This document shows positions 1 to 6,400 of a stretch of 10,539 nucleotides of DNA, in pieces (the stretch's first letter is position 1; each line of letters opens with the position of its first letter). Both the position numbers and the translations under genes were made by a program. The notes under the pieces are model-generated. The model saw only the letters and a list, made by a program, of their open reading frames with translations. It was not told where the DNA came from and made no database searches. The stretch is from RGIG3528 sp045598045 (GTDB lineage: Bacteria > Bacillota > Clostridia > Lachnospirales > Lachnospiraceae), in contig JAZLLG010000086.1 of assembly GCA_045598045.1 (NCBI GenBank), positions 1 through 10,539 on the forward strand, in the 5' to 3' direction.

Positions 1-143
1 AGAGCGAAAAGCGGTAATGGCTTAAGCCATTATTGTGATTTTCTCTTGAAAAGATTGAATTGAAGTCTTAAAAGGTATATGAAGTGCGAAAAGAGGGTGC
101 ACGGACGGTTAGGCCGCGTACCCTCTTTGTCGACGCTCTGAAA
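1..143 (+). repeat. Left copy of 139-bp inverted repeat (unidentified multicopy element)
   Basis: Bases 5-143 match the reverse complement of 10401-10539 with a single mismatch (A105 against C in the other copy). Inside are a perfect 18-bp palindrome, TAATGGCTTAAGCCATTA (15-32), and a long imperfect hairpin (90-128) whose arms are AAAGAGGGT and ACCCTCTTT. AGAGCG at 1-6 is complementary to CGCTCT at 134-139, so the unit could close as one structured RNA or could have very short terminal inverted repeats. Frame 1 is open from base 1 to a TGA at 61-63 and could be the tail of a gene lying outside the window; I do not recognise that peptide. It does not resemble the 3' end of 16S, 23S or 5S rRNA. 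It may be an IS end, a MITE or a structured RNA. Confidence 0.9.
90..128 (+). other. Imperfect hairpin inside the left repeat
   Basis: AAAGAGGGT (90-98) pairs with ACCCTCTTT (120-128). The stem continues inward through a G-T pair, an A-C mismatch and further C-G/G-C pairs to a loop around GGTTA. The only base that differs between the two repeat copies (A105 here, C in the right copy) lies near the top of this stem; C would pair with G, whereas A makes a mismatch. The stem has no T-tract immediately after it, so it is not itself a standard terminator. Confidence 0.7.
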
Positions 144-172
144 TGGTCATTATATAATGGCCATTTTTTTTT
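141..172 (+). terminator. Rho-independent terminator after the left repeat
   Basis: AAATGGTCATT (141-151) and AATGGCCATTT (156-166) form an 11-bp stem with one G-T pair around an ATAT loop. A run of nine T (164-172) follows, three of them also in the stem. It would end transcription entering the window from the left through the repeat, and it isolates the next gene from upstream transcription. The matching position beside the right repeat holds a terminator of different sequence. Confidence 0.88.
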
Positions 173-194
173 GAAATTTTTTTGAGCAGGGGGT

Positions 195-220
195 TAAGTT
201 CTTAAAATAAATGCCGATAT
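195..220 (+). promoter_or_regulatory. Sigma-D (FliA/sigma-28 type) promoter
   Basis: The octamer GCCGATAT (213-220) is an exact match to the -10 element of Bacillus subtilis sigma-D promoters. TAAG (195-198) lies 14 nt upstream, close to the TAAA -35 element at a spacing of about 15. Transcription would start near 227, giving a leader of roughly 65 nt before the ATG at 291. The leader holds a small hairpin (CGGAAA 244-249 with TTTCCG 254-259). No comparable sigma-A promoter stands out between the terminator and the gene. If real, the downstream gene belongs to the motility regulon. Confidence 0.65.
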
Positions 221-290
221 AAGCTTTAGAAACTATTCTAATGCGGAAAAGGATTTCCGGTTCATGAATATGTCCAAGGAGGGCAACACT

Positions 291-1478
291 ATGAAAATAC
301 AGTCAAGTAATGTATCTATGCAGTCTGAACGCACATATTTTTCCTACGAAAAATATGAATCAGTTTCCATCCAGCAGAAATCCGATGAAGCGGCCAAATT
401 AGATTTATCAGATCCCGGAAAGTCCAAAGCTAAACAGCTTCAGGACGTTGTTGACGAGAAAGAAGAGTCTGAAAAGGAAGAAAAGAAAGCCCGCAAAGAA
501 AACCAAAAAAAGAATGCCAAGGATATGATGGACAACTACCTTGAAAGTCTCAGAAAACACAAGGTTGATGCAAAGAAAACAAACGATGCAAAAAGCCCCG
601 AAGAACTCAGAATCGAAATAATGAAGCGCATTCTTGAACTTCTTCGCCACGGAAAACCCGGCAAAGACAATGCGAAAGATATTGATAAGCTTGCGAAAGA
701 TATGGATAAAATCGGTGAGAATGCCGGCTCTGCAAATGTCGGAATATGTAATCCGGGTGGGCCTGAAATGACAGAAATCACACCTGTTAAAAACCCCGGC
801 GGCAGAAATACAATGTGGGTGCAGACTACCGTTCAGTCCGCTTTCTTCATGGAAACCGAAAATACTGCTTTCCAGTCTGTAGGAACCGTAAAGACAGCAG
901 ACGGAAGAAGCATTGATTTTAATGTAACGCTTGAAATGTCACGTTCTTTCTGTGCAACATATGAAAGTTTCTCACAGCAGAAATACTTCGTATGCGACCC
1001 TCTTGTAATTAATGCGGATGCGGGATTTACAGGCCTTGATGATCAGACTTTCCTTTTTGATCTTGACGCCGACGGAGAAAAAGAAGAAATATCCCAGCTT
1101 TCTCAGGGAAGCGGTTTCCTTGCTCTTGACAAAAACGGAAACGGTACAATCGATGACGGAAGTGAGCTTTTCGGAACAAAATCCGGAGACGGTTTTAAGG
1201 ATCTTGCTGAGTACGACGAAGACGGCAACGGCTGGATAGATGAAAATGATTCTGTATTCAATAAACTTAAGCTTTGGACAAAAGATGAAAACGGAAATAT
1301 GACGCTCGTTGATTTGAAGAAAGCTGATGTTGGTGCTATATATCTTGGTAAAGTCGGAACACAGTTCTCGCTTAACGATCAGGCAAACCGTTCTCACGGC
1401 TTTGTAAGAAGCACAGGTGTTTTCCTTAAAGAGTCCGGTGGTGCGGGAACCGTTCAGCACGTTGACTTGACTTTATAA
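291..1478 (+). CDS. Calcium-loop (EF-hand/FG-GAP-like) protein of unknown role, probable sigma-D regulon
   Basis: 395 residues. ATG 291 is chosen because AAGGAGGG (276-283) sits at ideal spacing; an in-frame ATG at 264 would put the ribosome binding site inside the gene. There is no signal peptide or membrane segment. The N-terminal third is Ser/Gln-rich, then strongly charged (Lys/Glu, about residues 50-110) and probably helical. The C-terminal part has Asp/Asn/Gly loops typical of calcium binding: DLDADGE (from 257), DKNGNGTIDDG (from 280), DEDGNGWIDEND (from 309) and a weaker DENGN loop. From memory, Clostridia and some motile proteobacteria encode hypothetical proteins with a similar MKI-start N-terminus and a similar tail of the type GFLALDKNG...GSELFG. 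Function is unknown. Calcium binding is inferred from the loops; the link to motility comes only from the promoter. Confidence 0.85.
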   Translation: MKIQSSNVSMQSERTYFSYEKYESVSIQQKSDEAAKLDLSDPGKSKAKQLQDVVDEKEESEKEEKKARKENQKKNAKDMMDNYLESLRKHKVDAKKTNDAKSPEELRIEIMKRILELLRHGKPGKDNAKDIDKLAKDMDKIGENAGSANVGICNPGGPEMTEITPVKNPGGRNTMWVQTTVQSAFFMETENTAFQSVGTVKTADGRSIDFNVTLEMSRSFCATYESFSQQKYFVCDPLVINADAGFTGLDDQTFLFDLDADGEKEEISQLSQGSGFLALDKNGNGTIDDGSELFGTKSGDGFKDLAEYDEDGNGWIDENDSVFNKLKLWTKDENGNMTLVDLKKADVGAIYLGKVGTQFSLNDQANRSHGFVRSTGVFLKESGGAGTVQHVDLTL

Positions 1479-1506
1479 AGATTCGTTGAAGCTTTGGCTG
1501 ATTCTA

Positions 1507-1535
1507 TTTACTTTAAACTACCACTGTAGTATAAT
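1507..1535 (+). promoter_or_regulatory. Sigma-A-like promoter for the HEREH/CxxC protein
   Basis: TATAAT (1530-1535) is a perfect -10 hexamer. TTTACT (1507-1512), 17 nt upstream, is a 4/6 match to TTGACA. Transcription would start near 1542, giving a leader of about 70 nt that contains the hairpin at 1551-1572. The gene therefore need not depend on read-through from the sigma-D gene upstream. Confidence 0.6.
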
Positions 1536-1550
1536 ACGGCTTGTAAATTA

Positions 1551-1572
1551 CCCACTGTTTTGCAACAGTGGG
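1551..1572 (+). promoter_or_regulatory. Leader hairpin, possible attenuator or weak terminator
   Basis: CCCACTGTT (1551-1559) and AACAGTGGG (1564-1572) form a perfect 9-bp stem with a TTGC loop. The following sequence, TTGAGTTCTTTG, is T-rich but interrupted, so termination would be weak. It lies downstream of the TATAAT box and upstream of the ribosome binding site. It could end transcripts of the preceding gene, attenuate the next gene, or stabilise the next transcript's 5' end; the sequence does not decide. Confidence 0.55.
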
Positions 1573-1611
1573 TTGAGTTCTTTGTGATTGAAACGAAAGT
1601 GGAGAGTGCTT

Positions 1612-2232
1612 ATGATTGGTGCGGTATCAGGATATGGCTGCAATCTGAATTACGGTATGTCACCTTATGTGCATGGAGCCGAAAAAACAGCTGTTAATGC
1701 TGCTGTCGGGGCTGAAAGCGTATCTCCTGTGCAGAAGGTTCCGGAGGTCTTTTCAAACGGACAGACGGAGCGCGTCGGGAAAACGCCCGAACAGCTTGAA
1801 AAAGAACGTGACATCGCTCTGGATCGTATGAATTCCGACCCTGCGGCTGAAAAAATCAAGAAGCGTCTTGGAATCGAAAAATGTGAAACCTGTGAAAACA
1901 GGAAATACGTTGATGGCTCCAACGAGGCAAACGTGTCATTTAAAACTCCTGCTCATATAGATCCGAGCTCGGCAGCAACCGTTGTCATGGCACATGAACG
2001 TGAACATGTGGCAAATGCCGTTGCGGAAGGCAGAAAGCCGAACGCAGAACTTGTTTCGGCAACGGTACGCCTCCATACGGCAATCTGTCCCGAATGCGGA
2101 AGAAGCTATGTTTCCGGCGGAGTGACAAATACAAAGATTAAACATACGACGGACAATTCGTCGATTGATGAAGCAAAACTGAACTTTGCACTTGGGAAGA
2201 GTGCAAAGGAAGATTTGGAAAAAGCAAGCTGA
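1612..2232 (+). CDS. Putative zinc-dependent HEREH (zincin-like) protein with two CxxC pairs
   Basis: 206 residues from ATG 1612, which has GGAG (1601-1604) 7 nt upstream; a longer in-frame TTG start at 1588 lacks such a site. No signal peptide or hydrophobic segment is seen, so a cytoplasmic location is likely. Order of features: a low-complexity N-terminus (about 1-50), a charged helix with EQLEKERDIALDRM, CETC (91-94), a conserved-looking block around the Asn and Asp of DGSNEANVSFKTP, HEREH (128-132, an HExxH zincin signature) and CPEC (159-162) followed by GRSYVSGG. The layout resembles putative metallopeptidases related to SprA-type proteins and a family of Clostridia hypotheticals; that match is from memory. 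Two CxxC pairs could make a structural zinc site beside a catalytic one. Protease activity is inferred from the motif alone, and no substrate is indicated. Confidence 0.82.
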   Translation: MIGAVSGYGCNLNYGMSPYVHGAEKTAVNAAVGAESVSPVQKVPEVFSNGQTERVGKTPEQLEKERDIALDRMNSDPAAEKIKKRLGIEKCETCENRKYVDGSNEANVSFKTPAHIDPSSAATVVMAHEREHVANAVAEGRKPNAELVSATVRLHTAICPECGRSYVSGGVTNTKIKHTTDNSSIDEAKLNFALGKSAKEDLEKAS

Positions 2233-2256
2233 CAATGTAATATCAAAAATATCAAA

Positions 2257-2292
2257 AACATCGCTTCCGTTTGGAAGCGATGTTGTTTGTTT
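2257..2292 (+). terminator. Probable rho-independent terminator after the HEREH gene
   Basis: AACATCGCTTCC (2257-2268) and GGAAGCGATGTT (2273-2284) form a perfect 12-bp stem with a GTTT loop. The following GTTTGTTTG is T-rich but interrupted by G. It separates the HEREH gene from the tex operon. The TTGTTT element of the tex promoter overlaps the 3' edge of this stem. Confidence 0.75.
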
Positions 2293-2311
2293 GCGGAAAT
2301 TGTGTTAAAAT
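2283..2311 (+). promoter_or_regulatory. Promoter of the tex-to-ispD operon
   Basis: TTGTTT (2283-2288) is followed, after 17 nt, by TAAAAT (2306-2311), a 5/6 match to TATAAT. TGT directly before the hexamer makes it an extended -10 (TGn). Transcription would begin near 2318, about 30 nt before the tex start codon. This is the only clear promoter ahead of the nine closely packed genes. Confidence 0.6.
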
Positions 2312-2348
2312 AATTGTGTATGCATTTTTATTTTTGGAGGAGTCTTTA

Positions 2349-4754
2349 ATGGACATAATTAAACAACTTACCACAGAACTTGCCGTACGTCGTGAACAGG
2401 TTGAAGCTGCGGTAAAGCTCATTGATGAAGGCAACACAATTCCGTTTATTGCACGTTATCGTAAAGAGGCAACCGGTGCTTTGAATGATGAAGTACTTCG
2501 AAACCTTGACGAACGTTTGAAATATTTACGAGGTCTTGAGGAAAAGAAAGAGCAGATATTAAAGAGCATTGAGGAGCAGGGCAAGCTTACCGATGAACTT
2601 AAGGCGCAAATCCTCGAAGCACAGACAATGGTTCTTCTTGAGGACCTTTACAGGCCTTACAGACCTAAGCGTCGTACAAGAGCAACAATCGCTCAGGAGA
2701 AAGGATTGCAGCCTCTGGCTGATATTATTTATGCGCAGGATGTGGCTGAACCTCTTGAAAACATCGCATCAGCATATGTAAACGAAGAGAAAGAAGTAAA
2801 AACCGCAGAGGAAGCAATCGCGGGCGCTTGTGATATCATCGCCGAGATGATTTCCGATGAGGCAAATTACAGAACATATATTCGTGAGCTCACAGCCGAA
2901 GAAGGCCTGATAAGCTCTTCGGCAAAGGATGAAAAGGCTGAATCGGTATATGAGATGTACTATAACTTCTCCGAGAAGGTGAAAACTCTTCCAGGCCACA
3001 GAACACTTGCTCTTAACCGTGGCGAGAACGAAAAGGTTCTTACCGTAAAGATTGATGCTCCGGAAGATCGTATTCTTCTTTATCTTGAGAAGATGATTAT
3101 TGTAAAGGACAACAAATATACAAACGATGTCCTTAAAGCAACCATCCTGGATGCATATGAGCGTCTTATCGCACCCTCCATTGAGCGTGAAGTGCGAAAC
3201 GACCTTACGGAGAAGGCAGAAGACGGTGCCATTAAGGTTTTCGGTGAAAACCTTAAACAGCTCCTTATGCAGCCCCCCATTGTCGGACAGACCGTTCTCG
3301 GATGGGACCCCGGCTTCAGAACAGGCTGCAAGCTCGCAGTTGTTGATGCAACAGGCAAAGTTCTTGACACAGCAGTTGTTTTTGCAACACTTCCCGGTAT
3401 GCATAAAATGGATGAGGCAAAGGCTATTGTAAAACGCCTCATTCTGAAATATAAGGTTACTCTCATTTCCGTCGGCAATGGAACGGCTTCAAGAGAATCG
3501 GAGCTTTTCATTGTTGACCTTCTTAAAGAAATGAATGTTCCGACAAAGTATGTCATCACAAGTGAGGCAGGAGCTTCTGTTTATTCCGCAAGTAAGCTTG
3601 CTACGGAAGAATTCCCTGATTATGACGTTGCGCAGAGGTCTGCCGTTTCCATAGCAAGAAGACTTCAGGACCCTCTTGCGGAACTTGTAAAAATTGAGCC
3701 TCAGGCTATAGGTGTCGGACAGTACCAGCACGATATGAACCAGAAAAAGCTTTCGGAGACGTTGGCCGGCGTTGTTGAAGACTGCGTCAATAAAGTCGGA
3801 GTCGACCTTAATACCGCTTCACCCGCTTTACTTGAGTACGTTTCCGGCGTTTCGAAAGTAATCGCAAAGAACATTGTTGCATATCGAGAAGCAAACGGAA
3901 AGTTTGTTACGAGAGAAGATTTGCTTAATGTTGCAAAGCTTGGTCCCAAGGCCTTTGAACAGTGCGCAGGCTTCCTTCGCATTATGAACGGCACGAATCC
4001 TCTTGACTCAACATCCGTTCACCCTGAGTCTTATAAGGCTGCAAGCGAGCTGCTTTCAAGCCTCGGCTTTAAGACGGAGGATATCAACACACTTCGTGCG
4101 GAACAGCTTAAGGAAGCAAGAACCCGTAAGGCCGAAGAAAAGGCAGCAAAAGCGGCAGCAATGCCTGACAAGGGTGAAAGAAGAAAGAAAGAAGAAAAGC
4201 CGAAGGAAATACGTGTAACCAACACAAATTCAGCTTTCGGCGCAGCTTTTGCACAGGCTATGGCAAAGTCGGGAAAGACTCTTACACAGCCCGTTCAGCA
4301 AAAGAAAGAAGAGAAGAAAGAGCCTGTTGTTACCGTTAAAGCAGAAGGAGATTCGCTTTCATCCATCAGCAGACTCATAAAGGATAAAAAGAAACTTGCT
4401 GAAGAACTCGGAATCGGTGAGATGACACTTACCGACATCATTAAAGAGCTTGAAAAACCCGGACGTGATCCTCGTGATGAGATGCCAAAGCCTATCCTCA
4501 GAAGTGATGTATTAAGCATGGAGGATCTTACCGAGGGCATGATTCTTAAAGGAACCGTCAGAAACGTAATCGACTTTGGCGTTTTTGTCGATATAGGCGT
4601 TCATCAGGACGGTCTTGTGCACATTTCGCAAATTACCAACAAAAAGTACATCAAGCATCCGCTTGAAGCAGTGAGCGTAGGTGATATCGTCGATGTCAAG
4701 GTGCTCAGCTGCGATGTTCAAAAGAAGAGAATTCAGCTTTCAATGATTCTTTAG
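2349..4754 (+). CDS. tex: Tex family RNA-binding transcription accessory protein
   Basis: 801 residues from ATG 2349, which has GGAGGAG at 2336-2342; an upstream in-frame ATG at 2271 falls inside the terminator hairpin and is rejected. Tex proteins bind nucleic acid and interact with the transcription machinery. Visible domains: N-terminal helical Tex core with the hallmark IPFIARYRKEATG (about 31-43) and YRPYRPKRRTRA (about 102-113); a YqgF/RNase H-like domain starting GWDPGFRTGC (about 317); helix-hairpin-helix region VDLNTASPALL (about 484 on); the family signature ELEKPGRDPRDE (about 700); and a C-terminal S1 domain with FGVFVDIGVHQDGLVHIS. Typical Tex proteins are about 715-780 residues. 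The extra length here is a Lys/Glu/Ala-rich insert (about residues 585-680) between the HhH region and the S1-proximal part. First gene of the operon. Confidence 0.96.
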   Translation: MDIIKQLTTELAVRREQVEAAVKLIDEGNTIPFIARYRKEATGALNDEVLRNLDERLKYLRGLEEKKEQILKSIEEQGKLTDELKAQILEAQTMVLLEDLYRPYRPKRRTRATIAQEKGLQPLADIIYAQDVAEPLENIASAYVNEEKEVKTAEEAIAGACDIIAEMISDEANYRTYIRELTAEEGLISSSAKDEKAESVYEMYYNFSEKVKTLPGHRTLALNRGENEKVLTVKIDAPEDRILLYLEKMIIVKDNKYTNDVLKATILDAYERLIAPSIEREVRNDLTEKAEDGAIKVFGENLKQLLMQPPIVGQTVLGWDPGFRTGCKLAVVDATGKVLDTAVVFATLPGMHKMDEAKAIVKRLILKYKVTLISVGNGTASRESELFIVDLLKEMNVPTKYVITSEAGASVYSASKLATEEFPDYDVAQRSAVSIARRLQDPLAELVKIEPQAIGVGQYQHDMNQKKLSETLAGVVEDCVNKVGVDLNTASPALLEYVSGVSKVIAKNIVAYREANGKFVTREDLLNVAKLGPKAFEQCAGFLRIMNGTNPLDSTSVHPESYKAASELLSSLGFKTEDINTLRAEQLKEARTRKAEEKAAKAAAMPDKGERRKKEEKPKEIRVTNTNSAFGAAFAQAMAKSGKTLTQPVQQKKEEKKEPVVTVKAEGDSLSSISRLIKDKKKLAEELGIGEMTLTDIIKELEKPGRDPRDEMPKPILRSDVLSMEDLTEGMILKGTVRNVIDFGVFVDIGVHQDGLVHISQITNKKYIKHPLEAVSVGDIVDVKVLSCDVQKKRIQLSMIL

Positions 4755-4763
4755 TGAGGAAAT

Positions 4764-5270
4764 ATGGAACCTATTGAGTTTACCGTTACTATGAAAACAA
4801 AATATCTGTTCGAGTTTCTCTACATCAACTCATACAGTGGCTTCAGGGGCATTATAAATTATGGCTTCAGTGCCGTTGCAATCGTTGCTCTTTGCTTCGG
4901 CTATGGTGATAAACCCCTTAACCTTATTGCGCTCCTTCTTCTGGCATCGCTTTTTACCATAATCGATCCTCTTATGCTTTTGTTTAAGGCTTGGAGACAG
5001 ATTAAGCTCAGTCCTGCTTTTAAACGGCCTGTTAAGTACACATTTACAGAGAAGAACATTATTCTTTCTCAGGGCGAAGAAAGCCAGGAGGCAGGCTGGG
5101 AACTTGTTTTACTTGCGAAGGAAGCTGTAGGAAGCATTTATCTTTTTACAGGCAATAATAATGCCGTAATTCTTCCGAAAGAGTTCTATGCCGATAAGGT
5201 TAACAATCTTAAAAAGCTTATTAAGGCGGTTTGCCCCGATGCTGCCGCCAAGCTTAAGGTGACAGAGTAA
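4764..5270 (+). CDS. YcxB-like membrane protein
   Basis: 168 residues. TGAGGA (4755-4760) lies immediately upstream of ATG 4764, 9 nt after the tex stop. The layout matches YcxB-like proteins: a short polar N-terminus, two adjacent hydrophobic segments (about 29-48 and 51-75) and a soluble C-terminal domain in which YTFTEKNIIL is followed by a W-containing strand (GWELVLLAKEA) and then IYLFTGNNNAVILPKEF. In that family the last block (a strand then I-L/I-P-K-x-x-F) is the conserved core. The molecular function is unknown; such proteins are predicted to be anchored with the C-terminal domain in the cytoplasm. Its stop codon overlaps the tsaE start by one base (TAATG), so it is translationally coupled to the t6A genes, but no role in t6A synthesis should be assumed. 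Confidence 0.8.
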   Translation: MEPIEFTVTMKTKYLFEFLYINSYSGFRGIINYGFSAVAIVALCFGYGDKPLNLIALLLLASLFTIIDPLMLLFKAWRQIKLSPAFKRPVKYTFTEKNIILSQGEESQEAGWELVLLAKEAVGSIYLFTGNNNAVILPKEFYADKVNNLKKLIKAVCPDAAAKLKVTE

Positions 5271-5689
5271 TGAAATATTCGTCAAATTCTCCTGAGGAGA
5301 CAGGGAAAATCGCATATGATTTGGGATTAAAGGCCGTTCCGGGAACAGTTTACTGCTTGTCCGGAGATCTTGGCGTAGGGAAAACGATTTTTACAAAAGG
5401 CTTTGCCAAAGGGCTCGGAATAGAAGAGCCTGTTGTAAGTCCGACATTTACCATCGTTCAGATTTATGACGACGGCCGTATGCCGTTATATCACTTTGAT
5501 GTATATCGCATTGACGATATCGATGAAATGGAAGAAATCGGCTACAGGGATTGCTTTTATGGCGACGGTGTATCACTTGTGGAATGGGCTGAGAAGATTG
5601 AGGAGCTTATTCCCGAGGAAGCAGTTCGCATAACAATAAAAAAAGACCTTTCAAAAGGTTTTGATTACAGAGATATAGAGGTTTTATAA
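5270..5689 (+). CDS. tsaE: tRNA threonylcarbamoyladenosine biosynthesis ATPase TsaE
   Basis: 139 residues, close to the usual 140-160. TsaE is the P-loop ATPase that acts with TsaB and TsaD in bacterial t6A37 synthesis, and ATP hydrolysis by TsaE is needed for multiple turnover. Walker A GDLGVGKT is at 32-39. SPTF (57-60) and HFDVYR (75-80) match the conserved switch and metal regions, and EEIGYRDCF followed by VEWAE (104-108) completes the family signature. ATG 5270 overlaps the previous stop by one base; AAGGTG about 8 nt upstream serves as ribosome binding site. It is followed with no gap by tsaB, the arrangement seen in many Firmicutes. Confidence 0.96.
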   Translation: MKYSSNSPEETGKIAYDLGLKAVPGTVYCLSGDLGVGKTIFTKGFAKGLGIEEPVVSPTFTIVQIYDDGRMPLYHFDVYRIDDIDEMEEIGYRDCFYGDGVSLVEWAEKIEELIPEEAVRITIKKDLSKGFDYRDIEVL

Positions 5690-6400
5690 ATGAGTACGAT
5701 TTTAGCAATAGAGTCTTCCGGTCTGGTAGCCGGGGCTGCAATTGTGACAGATGAAAAAGTTGTTGCAGAGTACAATGTCAATCTTAAAATGACTCATTCC
5801 CAGACGCTTCTTCCGATGGTTGACGAAGTTGTGAGAATGTCAGGCATTGAGCTTAAGGACATTGATGCAATAGCCGTTTCCGGAGGACCCGGAAGCTTTA
5901 CGGGACTTCGTATCGGCTCCGCAACCGCAAAGGGGCTCGGACTGGCTCTTAAGAAAAATATAGTTGCCGTGCCTACAACGCAGGGGCTTGCAGCCAATAT
6001 TCAGGCATTTGAGGGGCTGGTATGTCCCATTATGGATGCGAGAAGAAACCAGGTGTACACAGGACTCTATCGCAACTATGAACACTTCGATATCGTTGAG
6101 GACCAAAAAGCGATGTCGATTGATGAACTGATTGCCGAGCTTAATGAACGCGGTGAAAAGGTTATTTTCATCGGCGACGGAGTGCCGGTTTTCAGAGACA
6201 GGATTAATGCAGGACTTACGGTGCCGCATCTGTTTGCAGATGTCAATTCCATGTACCAGCGCGCCGGGAGTCTTGGACAGAGAGCGATTGCTCTTTACAA
6301 AGAAGGAAAGACGGAAACTGCTGCAGAACACGCACCGGACTATTTACGTTTATCACAAGCCGAAAGAGAAAAAAATGAAGCTTCGCAACATGACAATTGA
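5690..6400 (+). CDS. tsaB: t6A biosynthesis scaffold protein TsaB
   Basis: 236 residues. TsaB is a catalytically inactive ASKHA-fold paralogue of TsaD that forms the TsaB-TsaD heterodimer to which TsaE binds. Seen here: N-terminal ILAIESSG, THSQTLLP (35-42) and the family signature GGPGSFTGLR (65-74), followed by AxAKGLGLA. The C-terminal half is more divergent, as usual for TsaB. AGAGG (5677-5681) lies 8 nt before ATG 5690, which directly follows the tsaE stop. The last 26 nt overlap rimI. It lacks the metal-binding HxxxH of TsaD, as expected. Confidence 0.96.
   Translation: MSTILAIESSGLVAGAAIVTDEKVVAEYNVNLKMTHSQTLLPMVDEVVRMSGIELKDIDAIAVSGGPGSFTGLRIGSATAKGLGLALKKNIVAVPTTQGLAANIQAFEGLVCPIMDARRNQVYTGLYRNYEHFDIVEDQKAMSIDELIAELNERGEKVIFIGDGVPVFRDRINAGLTVPHLFADVNSMYQRAGSLGQRAIALYKEGKTETAAEHAPDYLRLSQAEREKNEASQHDN

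Noticed and set aside
1..143. The terminal repeat as the end of an rRNA operon
   Set aside because: None of the conserved 3'-end signatures of 16S, 23S or 5S rRNA can be recognised in it.
972..1460. Long minus-strand open frame opposite the calcium-loop gene
   Set aside because: Antisense shadow of a well-supported gene, with no ribosome binding site or recognisable domain. The same applies to 2769-3404, 5840-6331 and 9283-9840.
1588..1611. Longer start (TTG 1588) for the HEREH protein
   Set aside because: ATG 1612 has a well-spaced GGAG, and the extension would cover that ribosome binding site.
2271..2348. N-terminal extension of Tex from ATG 2271
   Set aside because: It lies in the loop and stem of the terminator, upstream of the promoter's likely start, and Tex proteins begin at the MDIIKQL-like segment, which has GGAGGAG in front.
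4105..4390. Frameshift or gene fusion in tex
   Set aside because: The frame remains open and codon use is similar on both sides; a low-complexity insert explains the length.
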